DNA of 37,401 nt from Halobacteriales archaeon QH_10_70_21 (GCA_003021325.1 PXQM01000182.1:1-37401), one strand, 5' to 3'. Positions 1-7,848 are shown, counted from the stretch's first letter. Numbers and translations: made by a program. The notes: generated by a model not told the origin, from the sequence alone.

Positions 1-1103
1 GCCAGCTGCGTGACGACGTTGACGAAGGCGTCCTCGTCGTCGAACAGGAGGTTCGTCGGCTCGCGGGTGCCGCCGCGGGGGACGACCTTGATGCGCTCGC
101 CGACGCAGTTGGCCTCGATGTCCTCGAGGCTGGGGTCGCGTATCGGGACCGTCAGCTGGCTGTAGCCGGTCAGGTCCCGGAGGACGTAGTAGAGCAGGTC
201 CTCGAGGCGGTCGTCGGCGTAACGGTGGTCGACGGGCGGCACGGCGAGGCCGTGTTCGGCGAGCAGGTCCCGGAGCCGGTACCGCGTGGCGTCGAGCCAC
301 GCGCGGGGGTTCCGGGCCGTCAGCCGCCGCGAGAGCAGCCTCTCGGCGCGCTCGCGGACGATCGCGGCGCGGTCCTCGAATGCGGTCGCGCTCTCGACGC
401 CGCGGATTCCGACCTCCCAGACGCGCTCCTTGCACTCCTCGATGAGCCGCTCGTCGCCGGGCAGCAGCCCCGGCTCCAGCACCGCGTACTTCCGCTCGAA
501 GGGGTCGCCCCCGAGGCTCCGTTCCCGGTAGCGAACGACCGGAATCTCGTAGCCGGCGAAGGGAACGGTGTAGCGCTCGATGCGCTCGGCACAGAACCGG
601 TCGCCGAACTCCGGTTCCTCGATGCCGGTCGCCGCTGGCGCGTAGTCGGTCAGGTGCACGAGCAGCTCGCCGTCCGCGAGGCTGGCCATCTCGAGGCGGT
701 CGTCCAGCGCGTGCGGTGTCAGCTCGCCCAGGCACTTCAGCTCCGCCAGCGCGTGGTACTCGAGGCGTCGGCGCTCGGCGGCCGAACAGTCGACGAGCTG
801 GTCGATGGCCCGCTCGTACTTCGGGTCGAAGCCGGCACGGAGCCGCTCGGCGGCCCCCTGCCGGGTGCGCGGCCGCCGCGGGTCGGCGTCCGAGAAGTGC
901 TCGAACACCGCCTCGAGGTCCCGCTCGGCGCGCCACGAGAGGCTCGGCTCGCGGACCTCGTAGACGAACCCGCCGCCCTCGCTCCGGACCGTCGCGACGA
1001 CCCCCGATCCGAGCGCGTACTGGTCGTGGACCGAGGGTGCGTACCACGCGTCCGGCGAGTCTGGCGGTTCCGGTGCCGGTACTGCCGGCGTGGTCGATGC
1101 CAT
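1..1103 (-). CDS. Type II/IV secretion system ATPase (VirB11/PilB-like), C-terminus outside window
   Basis: The reading frame is open from an ATG at 1103 to the window edge (367 codons visible), so the catalytic C-terminal half is missing here. The visible part is the N-terminal region of haloarchaeal GspE/PilB-type ATPases, which power assembly of type IV pilus-like filaments at the cytoplasmic membrane. The clearest family signature is near the edge: LEDIEANCVGERIKV (about residues 335-349), in the segment that precedes the Walker A motif. The Walker motifs themselves would lie beyond base 1. A TATA-like box 25-33 bases upstream makes the ATG at 1103 a convincing leaderless start. Family assignment is good; which filament it serves cannot be told, because pilin and membrane-platform genes would lie to the left. 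Confidence 0.82.
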   Translation of the reverse strand, partial: MASTTPAVPAPEPPDSPDAWYAPSVHDQYALGSGVVATVRSEGGGFVYEVREPSLSWRAERDLEAVFEHFSDADPRRPRTRQGAAERLRAGFDPKYERAIDQLVDCSAAERRRLEYHALAELKCLGELTPHALDDRLEMASLADGELLVHLTDYAPAATGIEEPEFGDRFCAERIERYTVPFAGYEIPVVRYRERSLGGDPFERKYAVLEPGLLPGDERLIEECKERVWEVGIRGVESATAFEDRAAIVRERAERLLSRRLTARNPRAWLDATRYRLRDLLAEHGLAVPPVDHRYADDRLEDLLYYVLRDLTGYSQLTVPIRDPSLEDIEANCVGERIKVVPRGGTREPTNLLFDDEDAFVNVVTQL

Positions 1104-1127
1104 TTGCACTAATTGCATACAGTATCG

Positions 1128-1136
1128 AATTTAAAT
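1128..1136 (-). promoter_or_regulatory. TATA-like box of the secretion ATPase gene
   Basis: The sequence AATTTAAAT (ATTTAAATT on the minus strand) lies 25-33 bases upstream of the ATG at 1103. This is the spacing expected for a leaderless haloarchaeal transcript. The remaining DNA between here and 1367 is AT-richer near 1340-1362 and holds no gene I can support. Confidence 0.6.
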
Positions 1137-1367
1137 CTTTGTGCAGAGTCGAAGACAAATGACCGTAAGGACCCGGTCAGCCCGTCGATATCAAGTACCG
1201 TTCTCGGGCGATACGCCCTGGGTATGATCCGCGCGTACGGCCCCTGCCAGCGGGACGTCGAGCGGGACCCGTGTCCCCGGCCTGGCGAGGGCCGTGCGGG
1301 CCGCCGGTCGGTGCGTGATCGTGCGGCCGTGCTCGATGATAATTATTAGTATTCTGTTATAAAACTG

Positions 1368-1625
1368 TCACTCGGGCTCCGACACCGTAATCGTCCGATC
1401 CGGATGGACGGTGACGGCCCGACCCGCATAGCGGAATCTCACCGAGGCAGTCGTGGGTTGCTCGGCGAAGAGCGCATTGAGGGCATCGGGGTCGACCGCG
1501 TCCTGCAGCGGCGGGAGTTCCAGCGCGCGGGTGTCCGTAGCGGTACTGACGCTCTCCACGACGGCAGTGCTCACGTCGATATCGGGACCGCTCGTCGACC
1601 GTTTCACCTCGACAGCCGTTGGCAT
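1368..1625 (-). CDS. HalOD1 output domain protein
   Basis: This 85-residue protein is essentially one HalOD1 domain, a small haloarchaeal output module often fused to receiver or sensor domains and sometimes found alone. The hallmarks are the stretch VVESVSTATDTRALELPPL followed by DAVDPDALNALF and a C-terminal VTVHPDRTITV beta segment. The ATG at 1625 (protein begins MPTAVEVKRS) is chosen over an upstream in-frame ATG because a TATA box at 1647-1654 sits 22-29 bases before it. The upstream ATG would lie outside the transcript. No receiver domain is fused or adjacent. Its role is presumably signalling, but the partner is unknown. Confidence 0.8.
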   Translation of the reverse strand: MPTAVEVKRSTSGPDIDVSTAVVESVSTATDTRALELPPLQDAVDPDALNALFAEQPTTASVRFRYAGRAVTVHPDRTITVSEPE

Positions 1626-1646
1626 ACGATTACTTGTCGTACGGAG

Positions 1647-1654
1647 AATATAAA
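1647..1654 (-). promoter_or_regulatory. TATA-like box of the HalOD1 gene
   Basis: TTTATATT on the minus strand is centred about 26 bases upstream of the ATG at 1625, fitting a leaderless transcript. This is the main reason for choosing that start. Confidence 0.65.
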
Positions 1655-1700
1655 GGTATGTCAGACATTCTCGCCGCTGTGACACTCATAAAATTATCAT

Positions 1701-3014
1701 TTACTCCCGTTCTCGAGGGACCGATTTGCTCAAAAATTTTACACCCCAACAGGTATGCAACGGAATGTGCGCGGAGAACTGGCAGTTGACTCGGTGTTTG
1801 CCACGGCGAGAGCCGGAATCAAACAAGTGAGCCGACCGCGCCGACCGACACAAAACAATGAGATAACTCGCTACCCCTCTGCGGGAACGAGTATCGGTAG
1901 CGTGGCACTGCCACTGCCGTCGGTCAGAAACCGTAGATTCCCAACCGTCGAGTACCCGCTGGACCTGCAATCCATCGGCGAAATCGGGCGCGTACGACTC
2001 CTTCGCCGACGCCGAACGCAGAAACGCGCAGTTCTCGTGGACGATGGCGTGTTCCCACCCCAGGACGTGGCCCGGGGGCCACCACTGCGCCACGTACGGG
2101 TCGTCCGGGTCCGTGACCAGGACGGTCTCGAAGCCCCGGTCGTCGGCGTCGTGCACCTCGAGTTCGTTCAGCCGCTCGAGATCGAACCGGATGGATCCGT
2201 CGGACCCGTTTATCTCGATACGGTTGGCGTTCCGGTGTCCCGTGGCGAACCGCGAGGCCTCGAACACGCCCATGGCACCGCCGTCGAACGCCGCCTGTGC
2301 CGTGTAGGCGTCGTCCACGGTCACGGGTCGGGTGTCCGTCGCCTCGCCGGTCTCGCCGTCGACCGGTCGCTCGTCCACGAACGTCTCGAGGTGGCCCGAG
2401 ACGCGGTCGATACGCTCGCCGAGGAGGAACTGTGCGAGGTCGATCGAGTGGGCGCCGAGGTCGCCGAGCGCGCCCGACCCCGCGACCGCCGCCGAGTTGC
2501 GCCAGCTCCACGGGGCCTCGGGGTCGACGAGCCAGTCCTGCAGATACCTCGCCCGGACGTGGTGGACGTCACCGAGGAACCCGTCGTCGATGAGCCGTTT
2601 CGCGTACTGGATGGCCGGGACGAACCGGTAGTTGAACGCGACGCCGGCGGTGGCCTCGCTCTCCCTGGCAGCTGCGGCCATCCGCTCGGCCGCGTCGAGG
2701 GTATGCGCGAGCGGCTTCTCGCAGAGGACGTGCGTGTCCGCCTCGAGCGCCCGGATGGACGGCTCGGGGTGGAGGTCGTTCGGGGCGAGGTTGTAGCACA
2801 CGTCGAGTTCCTCGACTATGGGGTCCCAGTCGGTCACGTAGCGGTCGAATCCCAGTCGGTCGGCCGCCTCCGCGAGTTCGGCCTCGTCACGACCGATGAG
2901 GACGTCGCGGTGCGTCTCCGGCGCGTCGGGGAAGAACATCGGGAGCCGAGCGAGCGCGTTCGCGTGCGCCGTGCCCATGAACCGGTATCCGAGGAAGCCG
3001 ACGGTCAACGTCAT
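1701..3014 (-). CDS. Gfo/Idh/MocA family oxidoreductase with aberrant C-terminal tail
   Basis: This is an NAD(P)-dependent sugar or cyclitol dehydrogenase family protein of 437 residues. It starts MTLTVGFLGYRFMGTAHANA, a Rossmann GxxxxG nucleotide-binding turn, and carries the family EKPLA motif (HVLCEKPLAHTLDAAERM). The C-terminal alpha/beta domain has GDLGAHSIDLAQFLLG, whose His is usually catalytic or substrate-binding. The ATG at 3014 lies 4 bases after the stop of the isomerase gene, so the two form one operon; an upstream in-frame ATG at 3062 would lie inside that gene. After about residue 367 (SDRRQ) roughly 70 residues follow (to 1704) that are basic and cysteine-rich, unlike the acidic remainder. 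Family members usually end near residue 370, so the native stop has probably been lost. Confidence 0.85.
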   Translation of the reverse strand: MTLTVGFLGYRFMGTAHANALARLPMFFPDAPETHRDVLIGRDEAELAEAADRLGFDRYVTDWDPIVEELDVCYNLAPNDLHPEPSIRALEADTHVLCEKPLAHTLDAAERMAAAARESEATAGVAFNYRFVPAIQYAKRLIDDGFLGDVHHVRARYLQDWLVDPEAPWSWRNSAAVAGSGALGDLGAHSIDLAQFLLGERIDRVSGHLETFVDERPVDGETGEATDTRPVTVDDAYTAQAAFDGGAMGVFEASRFATGHRNANRIEINGSDGSIRFDLERLNELEVHDADDRGFETVLVTDPDDPYVAQWWPPGHVLGWEHAIVHENCAFLRSASAKESYAPDFADGLQVQRVLDGWESTVSDRRQWQCHATDTRSRRGVASYLIVLCRSARSAHLFDSGSRRGKHRVNCQFSAHIPLHTCWGVKFLSKSVPRERE

Positions 3015-3018
3015 CGTA

Positions 3019-3987
3019 TCACGTCCAGTGGGCCTCCCCTGGCCGGGTCTCGAAGACAGCACGCCCGAGCAGGTCGACGGCCTTCTCCAGTCCCTCCCGA
3101 CCGGACAGAAGCGAGTCCTCGTGCTCTATCGAGAGCGCGCCCTCGTAGCCCACCATCCGGAGTGTCGAGACGACGTCCTTCCAGTGGGCCTCGTCGTGTC
3201 CGTACCCGATCGACCGGAACAGCCACGACCGGTCGGACTCCTCGGTGTAGGGGCTGGTGTCGAGGTACCCCTTGAGGCGTGCGTTGTGCTCGTAGCGGCG
3301 CGTGTCCTTGGCGTGGACGTGATGGATGGCGTCGTGCTCGCCGAGATAGCGGACGGCCTCGGTGACGTCGATCCCCTGCCAGTAGAGGTGCGACGGGTCG
3401 AAGTTCGCCCCGACGTGCTCGTTCGTGGCCTCCCGCAGGCGAACCAGGCCGGTCGGCTCGTAGACGAGCATGTTCGGGTGCATCTCGATGCCGATGTCGA
3501 CCCCGTGGTCGGCGGCGTGTTCCGCGAGCGAACGCCACTGCGGGATGGCGACCTCCTCCCACTGGTACGCCAGGGCCTCGGTGTGCTCGGGCGGCCACGG
3601 CGCGGTGACCCAGTTCGGCACCTCGCCCGCCGGGCTTCCGGCGGGCAACCCGGAGAAGGCGTTGACGGTACCGACGCCGAGCTGGTCGGCGAGCCGGACC
3701 GCCTCCCTGAGTTCCCGTCTCGCCCGTCGGGCCCGCTTCTCGTCGGGATGGAGCGGGTTGTTGTGGGTCGAGAGGGCGCTGACGCGGAGGTCGTGCGCTG
3801 CGACCAGGTCCGCGAGGTCGGCCTGTGCGCGCTCGTCGTCGAGGTACGCCTCGCGGACGAGGTGGTCCTCGCCGACGAAACCGCCACAGCCGAGTTCGAC
3901 CGCGTCGACGCCGATCCCCGACAGGTACTCGAGCGCGTCGGCCAGAGGTTCGTCTCCGAGTGCCGCCGTCAGTACTCCGATGTCCAT
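3019..3987 (-). CDS. Sugar phosphate isomerase/epimerase, xylose isomerase-like TIM barrel
   Basis: This 322-residue protein belongs to the AP-endonuclease-2/xylose-isomerase-like TIM barrel superfamily (IolE/hydroxypyruvate isomerase relatives), cytoplasmic and metal-dependent. Metal-ligand strands are visible in order: VDIGIEMHPN (Glu), NFDPSHLYWQG (Asp and His), HHVHAKDTRR (His), and LSIEHED (Glu). It opens directly with MDIGVLTAALGDEPL and has family length. The gene heads an operon with the Gfo/Idh/MocA dehydrogenase 4 bases downstream, a pairing common in inositol and unusual-sugar catabolism. A TATA box at 4013-4020 places the ATG at 3987 as a leaderless start. The substrate cannot be deduced. 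Confidence 0.88.
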   Translation of the reverse strand: MDIGVLTAALGDEPLADALEYLSGIGVDAVELGCGGFVGEDHLVREAYLDDERAQADLADLVAAHDLRVSALSTHNNPLHPDEKRARRARRELREAVRLADQLGVGTVNAFSGLPAGSPAGEVPNWVTAPWPPEHTEALAYQWEEVAIPQWRSLAEHAADHGVDIGIEMHPNMLVYEPTGLVRLREATNEHVGANFDPSHLYWQGIDVTEAVRYLGEHDAIHHVHAKDTRRYEHNARLKGYLDTSPYTEESDRSWLFRSIGYGHDEAHWKDVVSTLRMVGYEGALSIEHEDSLLSGREGLEKAVDLLGRAVFETRPGEAHWT

Positions 3988-4012
3988 GCAACGCCGAGAC
4001 GGCGTGAACCGG

Positions 4013-4020
4013 GATAAATC
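4013..4020 (-). promoter_or_regulatory. TATA-like box of the isomerase/dehydrogenase operon
   Basis: GATTTATC on the minus strand lies 26-33 bases upstream of the ATG at 3987. Confidence 0.6.
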
Positions 4021-4040
4021 TAGGAACCGGACCGCCGGCG

Positions 4041-4137
4041 GTGTTCAGATAAGGATGAAGAGTGAGGCGGTGTGTTTTCTGAGTGGTTCATGCCCGAAAA
4101 CACCCGCCTCAGCGGTAGTATCGACCAGATCGAATTA
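4041..4137 (+). mobile_element. Left-end remnant of an IS6-type haloarchaeal insertion sequence
   Basis: An ATG at 4090 opens a short reading frame, MPENTRLSGSIDQIEL, that matches from memory the N-terminus of haloarchaeal IS6-family transposases. After about 16 codons the similarity stops and the frame turns into unrelated sequence. The preceding 50 bases, from GTGTTCAGAT at 4041, look like the terminal sequence and leader of such an element. No right end, catalytic DDE core or target duplication is visible, so this is a decayed 5' fragment. The family match is recalled, not searched. Confidence 0.45.
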
Positions 4138-4309
4138 GCCTGTGCGGTGCAGGGCGCCAAGCCCCTTCCGCAGCGAGCGCCGACGGCGCGAGCAGCGAGG
4201 GGATACAGCGCCCGTCATCGCTTTCACTTCCACTGTACCGCATGGCCGTACTCCCCCGGCGGTCGAACAGGGTAGTACGACGCTCGCCACACGTCCGGCG
4301 TTGTTCAAA

Positions 4310-4371
4310 CGTGGGTCGAAACGGCGAAGCCGTTTCGTCACTACGAGAGAGCTTCGCTCTCTCGGACCACG
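4310..4371. other. Structured element: two tandem 9-bp hairpins inside an outer stem
   Basis: Two perfect 21-nt palindromes lie 6 bases apart. The first is at 4317-4337 (CGAAACGGC, loop GAA, GCCGTTTCG) and the second at 4344-4364 (CGAGAGAGC, loop TTC, GCTCTCTCG). Flanking CGTGG (4310-4314) can pair with CCACG (4367-4371), closing a three-way junction. No convincing protein is encoded here. Such regular paired hairpins occur at the ends of transposons, including IS200/IS605 types, and in small structured RNAs. The adjacent IS6 remnant favours mobile-element debris. The whole gap 3988-4505 holds this, the remnant, and otherwise nothing I can assign. Confidence 0.5.
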
Positions 4372-4505
4372 CCGAGGGAGTAGGTCGGGGTAGTTCACAA
4401 CCCCCTGCGAATCGACCGCGTGCTTGTGAAGAACTCTTCAGTAGCACGGTTTACAGAAATATTATTCAGATTACACTTATGGCCGTCCGGCCGTACCGTT
4501 CACAC

Positions 4506-4784
4506 ATGAGACGAGGCGTGAACCGCCTGGAACGGCGGCGACCGAGAGAGTACAGTCCCGCGGAGACGCTCGTGGCGACCGGCGGCCTCCTCGGCGGGGT
4601 CCTGCTCGTCCTGGTGGCGCTGTCGTATCCCCTGCTTGCGGCGGGCTTCACCGGCGGACTCCTGCTCAGACCGGTTCTCGGGCGTGCACGGACCGCTGCG
4701 CGAGGGGTCGTCCGGGCCGTCCGGCGAACGCTGGACGAGATGGTCGCTTCGACCGACCGCCGTTCGGTCCCGCGGGGTGAGTAG
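4506..4784 (+). CDS. Small membrane protein, unknown function
   Basis: This 92-residue protein has a very basic N-terminus (MRRGVNRLERRRPREYS) and then a hydrophobic stretch from about residue 22 to 53 (LVATGGLLGGVLLVLVAL and onward), long enough for one or two membrane helices. An Arg-rich amphipathic tail follows. I chose the ATG at 4506 because CACTTATGG (4474-4482) is placed like a TATA box 24-32 bases upstream. An in-frame ATG at 4479 would give 9 extra residues. The next gene, an ArsR-like regulator, begins 10 bases after its stop, so they are likely co-transcribed. I do not recognise the family. Confidence 0.6.
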   Translation: MRRGVNRLERRRPREYSPAETLVATGGLLGGVLLVLVALSYPLLAAGFTGGLLLRPVLGRARTAARGVVRAVRRTLDEMVASTDRRSVPRGE

Positions 4785-4794
4785 TCCGGGACCG

Positions 4795-5178
4795 ATGGCA
4801 CCGCCGCGCTCCGTCTTCCCGATTCGCGAGGACGTCGACGCCGACGCGTCACCGACGGCCGTCGGGCTCGAGGACGCCGACGGGGTGGTGGACGCCCTGG
4901 CGAGCGACACCGCCCGTGCGATGGTCGAGCACCTGTACACCGAGCCCGCGACGGCCTCCGACCTCGCTGCCGCCGTGGACACGTCGGTCCAGAACGCCCG
5001 GTACCACCTGGAGCGACTGGAGGCGGCCGGCGTCGTCGGGGTCGTCGGGTCGTGGTGCTCCGAGCGGAGCACCGAGATGGACGTCTACGGTCTGCAGAGT
5101 GAGCCGCTAATCGTCGTCGCGGGCGGCCCCGGCGTCGACGAGACGGTCCGGTCGCTCCTGACCGACGCCTCGAACTGA
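4795..5178 (+). CDS. ArsR-like winged helix-turn-helix transcription regulator, short form
   Basis: This 127-residue protein has a winged-helix domain at about residues 30-85: DGVVDALASDTARAMVEHLY, then ATASDLAAAVDTSVQNARYH as the recognition helix region, then LERLEAAGVVGVV. The beta-wing continues as WCSERSTEMDVYG. In haloarchaea this arrangement, ending in a segment like EPLIVVAGG, usually leads into a C-terminal membrane anchor. Here the protein stops after LLTDASN, so it is a soluble short form or a truncated one. The small membrane protein encoded 10 bases upstream could supply the membrane part; that is inference. Ligand and targets are unknown. Confidence 0.8.
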   Translation: MAPPRSVFPIREDVDADASPTAVGLEDADGVVDALASDTARAMVEHLYTEPATASDLAAAVDTSVQNARYHLERLEAAGVVGVVGSWCSERSTEMDVYGLQSEPLIVVAGGPGVDETVRSLLTDASN

Positions 5179-5291
5179 CGCCCGGGTCCCGGCGGGGGTT
5201 GCCACCGGGCTACGGAACCGTCCTCGGGCAGCTTCGGCCGACGGAACCGGCGCCCCTACGGATCGGCGTCGGCTCCGGCGTCCGACGACGG

Positions 5292-6095
5292 TCAGGCGAT
5301 ACGCGGCGGACGACCCGGCTCCCTCCTTGAGGACCGCGTCGTCCCGAGGAACTCGAGGTCCCAGTAGGGCTCCGTCAGGACGCCGGTTCCGTAGTCGTGG
5401 AAGAACGAGACGACGACCGGCTCGTGGACGACACGGACGCCGAGGGGCCCCCGTTTCCGGTGACCACACCGTGCACAGACGCCGCGGAACCGACGTCCGG
5501 TTCCGTCCCCGGCGGTCGCCGGTTCGATTCGCCGGTCGGCGGGCCCGTAACACAGCGGGCAGACGCCGCTTGTGAACATCGAGTACCGGTTGTTGCTGAC
5601 CCGGAACGAGAACGCCAGTGCGGACTCCACGTCGCGTTCCGAGAGCATCCCCGGTGGGACGGCCTCCCGATAGAGGAACCCGGCGTCGCGAACCGGCTCC
5701 TCGACGCCGCGAACGACGAGGAGGCCGTTCCGCCACTCGACGGCCAGCGGCTCCCCGGTCAGCGGGTCCGTCGCGTCGATGTCGAAGGGACCGCGTTCCG
5801 CGTCGACATCGTCGGTCCCCGAGCGGATGGCCCCGACGACCCGCTCGCCGGCGAGCGTGAGGCCGTACTCCCCGTCGGCGTGCCAGACGTAGGGGCCCTG
5901 GAGCTGCTCCAGGTGGTAGGTGAACTGCCCCGAGTCGGGGCCGCCAACCCTGTCGCGGAGCTCGTTGAACGAGAGGCTGCGGTCGTCGGGATGCTCGGCC
6001 TGGTGACGGCCGAGGGCGACGACGATGCGGACGCGCAGCTCGTTCGTCAGCGGACTGAACAGGTCGGCGGACAGCTCGAGTGCGTCGTCGGCCAT
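5292..6095 (-). CDS. Winged-helix protein with C-terminal zinc ribbon-like cysteines
   Basis: This 267-residue protein begins MADDALELSADLFSPLTNEL and carries an ArsR-like winged helix at about residues 10-90 (LRVRIVVALG, then SLSFNELRDRVGG, SGQFTYHLEQL). The C-terminal half contains two CxxC pairs, CPLC and CARC, about 30 residues apart, consistent with a zinc ribbon. This combination resembles a haloarchaeal family usually annotated only as HTH plus a domain of unknown function. The ATG at 6095 is preferred because the TATA box at 6134-6143 lies between it and the next upstream in-frame ATG (6161). Probably a DNA-binding regulator; target unknown. Confidence 0.78.
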   Translation of the reverse strand: MADDALELSADLFSPLTNELRVRIVVALGRHQAEHPDDRSLSFNELRDRVGGPDSGQFTYHLEQLQGPYVWHADGEYGLTLAGERVVGAIRSGTDDVDAERGPFDIDATDPLTGEPLAVEWRNGLLVVRGVEEPVRDAGFLYREAVPPGMLSERDVESALAFSFRVSNNRYSMFTSGVCPLCYGPADRRIEPATAGDGTGRRFRGVCARCGHRKRGPLGVRVVHEPVVVSFFHDYGTGVLTEPYWDLEFLGTTRSSRREPGRPPRIA

Positions 6096-6133
6096 GGCAG
6101 TCGAAACGGGTTCCGGGTGCCACGGTCGGTGGC

Positions 6134-6143
6134 GATATAAAAA
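6134..6143 (-). promoter_or_regulatory. TATA-like box of the winged-helix/zinc-ribbon gene
   Basis: TTTTTATATC on the minus strand lies 39-48 bases upstream of the ATG at 6095. It implies a leader of roughly 15 bases and excludes the longer start at 6161. Confidence 0.55.
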
Positions 6144-6508
6144 CACCGGGGGACTGGTCAAGGCGAGTCGGTGGCGGTCCTTCCGCTCGTCGGCCTCGCG
6201 TCTCCGGTGACAGCCCCGCCGACCGTGCCAATACGGGTCAGCGCCGTCGTCGCCACGTCGCTATCCGGTCGGCCATCGCTCGCCGGGTCGTGCAAGCCCC
6301 AGGTTCAAACTGTTTTGCCGACGCGCAGGGTCAGCCCCTCGATACCACGGTCCACGACGGCTGTCCCTATCGGGCGTGCGGGTCGTCGACCGCCGGCGTG
6401 TGCCGGACGAGGGAGGCTGGCGCGCCCCGGCCGCGGACGGGCGGCGCGGCCCGAGAACCGTCGAGTCGGGCGTCACCGGCGGCGGTGCCGTCCGCGTCGA
6501 TTCGGCGG
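6144..6508. other. Non-coding stretch without recognisable gene
   Basis: About 365 bases lie between the promoter of the winged-helix gene and the stop of the zinc-finger gene. Reading frames here lack family resemblance and haloarchaeal acidic composition and appear to be shadows. The only local feature is an AT-richer patch around 6302-6318. I see no RNA gene. Confidence 0.4.
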
Positions 6509-6811
6509 CTACACGACCTCGTCGAACGACGCCCGCCGCCTGTCGTCGGGGTCGTCCTCCGCCCCGGCGGGCACCCACAGCACCTCGGGGTCGCCGTCCG
6601 GCCCGCCCGGGTCGACATCGACGATTTCGGCCTCCTCGCCGGTGGCGATGACGCGGCACCGGTCGCCGGGTTCGAGCTTCCGCTCCTCGGCCAGCCGCTC
6701 GAGGGCCGCCTCGTGGCGGCGCCGCTCCTCGGCGACGGGACAGGGCTCGTGTTCGATGCGGAGCGCCGAGAGGGTCTCGAACTCCTCGCCGCAGGCGTCG
6801 CAGGCGTACAT
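6509..6811 (-). CDS. Small C2H2-like zinc-finger protein
   Basis: This 100-residue protein starts MYACDACGEEFETLSALRIE. Its finger has Cys4, Cys7, His and Cys ligands (CDAC, then EHEPC). A charged helix (AEERRRHEAALERLAEERK) follows, then a small beta-rich domain beginning LEPGDRCRVIATGEEAEIVD that resembles a KOW/SH3-like barrel. The ATG at 6811 puts the finger at the very N-terminus as in similar haloarchaeal proteins; an in-frame ATG nine codons upstream is less likely. Function is unknown; nucleic-acid or protein binding is the usual inference for such fingers. Confidence 0.75.
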   Translation of the reverse strand: MYACDACGEEFETLSALRIEHEPCPVAEERRRHEAALERLAEERKLEPGDRCRVIATGEEAEIVDVDPGGPDGDPEVLWVPAGAEDDPDDRRRASFDEVV

Positions 6812-6920
6812 ACCCCGGTCTCGGGGGGCGACCGACAAACCTCTGGGGGTTTCGGAGTCAGCACCGGCGACGTGCGGACCCGGACGTGTCCGGTCCGTGC
6901 CGGGGACGCCGGGCCCGACC

Positions 6921-7817
6921 CTACGACCCCCGGTACCGCTGGTAGGCGGCGATGCCGGCGATCGGCGTCCCGAACACGATGAGGTACGGCGCGAGGTAGG
7001 CCGTCGCGACCGCCATGGCCCGAAGCGTCGTGGTGACGCCGCTGACCGACTCCAGGAAGGCGGCGACGAGCCCGGTGTCGTACCACGCGGCCTCCGGCTC
7101 CGGCTCGGGGGAGTCCGGCGGCTCCTCCGCGAGGTGGACGGTTATCGTCGAGTAGGCGACGTCGCGCTCGAGTTGGGTCTTCCTGGCCTCGAGACGCTCG
7201 ATCTCCTCCTGGACGTCGGCCAGCTCCCGCTGGACGGCGAGGACGTCCTCGGTCTCGTTGGCCTGGTTGTAGAGCTCGCGGAGCCGGTCGCGCTCGGCCC
7301 GAAGGTTCTCCAGGCGGGCCTCGATGTCGACCAGCTGCTCGGTGACGTCCTCGGAGCTCGTGTCGACGCTTTGCACCTCGCCCAGCGCCTCGACCTCGGC
7401 GACGGTGGCCTCGAAGTCCTCGCTCGGCACGCGGATGACGATCCGCTCGGTCTTCCAGGTCTCGTTGTACCGTTCGTTGACCTGTCGGTTCCTGGCGTCC
7501 ACGAAGCCGCCGCGGACTTCGGCCATCGACTGGACCGACTGGCTCGCCGCTTCGGTGTCGTTCACGCGGAGCCGTATCTCGCCCGTCTTGATGACCTGTC
7601 GCTGCTGTGCCTGGAGCGGCTGGACGCTCGCCTCGGCGCCGTCGCCGCTCCCGGCCGCGCCGTTGCCGTTACCCCCGCTGCCGTCGGGCGCCTGCTCGGC
7701 CACGTCGCCGTTCCCGCTCGGTGCACCTGCCTCGTCGGAGCCACCCATCCCGCTACAGCCGGCGAGCCCGAGCATGAGCGCGACGGCGACGACGAGGAGG
7801 GTTCGTCGACGGTCCAT
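6921..7817 (-). CDS. DUF4349 lipoprotein
   Basis: This 298-residue exported protein starts MDRRRTLLVVAVALMLGLAG and has the lipobox LAGC at about residues 18-21, so Cys21 is probably lipid-modified. A low-complexity Gly/Ser/Asp linker (about 22-65) precedes the DUF4349 core. The core contains IKTGEIRLRVNDTEAA, a beta region, and a coiled coil at about 165-220 (VDIEARLENLRAERDRLREL and onward). A C-terminal hydrophobic helix (residues 265-290) ends in YQRYRGS, giving an extracytoplasmic domain tethered at both ends. A TATA box at 7841-7848 supports the ATG at 7817. The role of DUF4349 is not established. Confidence 0.88.
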   Translation of the reverse strand: MDRRRTLLVVAVALMLGLAGCSGMGGSDEAGAPSGNGDVAEQAPDGSGGNGNGAAGSGDGAEASVQPLQAQQRQVIKTGEIRLRVNDTEAASQSVQSMAEVRGGFVDARNRQVNERYNETWKTERIVIRVPSEDFEATVAEVEALGEVQSVDTSSEDVTEQLVDIEARLENLRAERDRLRELYNQANETEDVLAVQRELADVQEEIERLEARKTQLERDVAYSTITVHLAEEPPDSPEPEPEAAWYDTGLVAAFLESVSGVTTTLRAMAVATAYLAPYLIVFGTPIAGIAAYQRYRGS

Positions 7818-7840
7818 ACCCGTAGTCCGACCCACTGTAA

Positions 7841-7848
7841 CCTAAAAG
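7841..7848 (-). promoter_or_regulatory. TATA-like box of the DUF4349 gene
   Basis: CTTTTAGG on the minus strand, 24-31 bases upstream of the ATG at 7817, fits a leaderless transcript. Confidence 0.55.

Noticed and set aside
1755..3275. Plus-strand frame of about 506 codons across the dehydrogenase and isomerase genes
   Set aside because: It is a shadow of two recognisable minus-strand enzymes and has no family features of its own.
3988..4505. A transfer RNA or intact transposase in the gap
   Set aside because: No cloverleaf or T-loop sequence was found, and the transposase similarity stops after about 16 codons.
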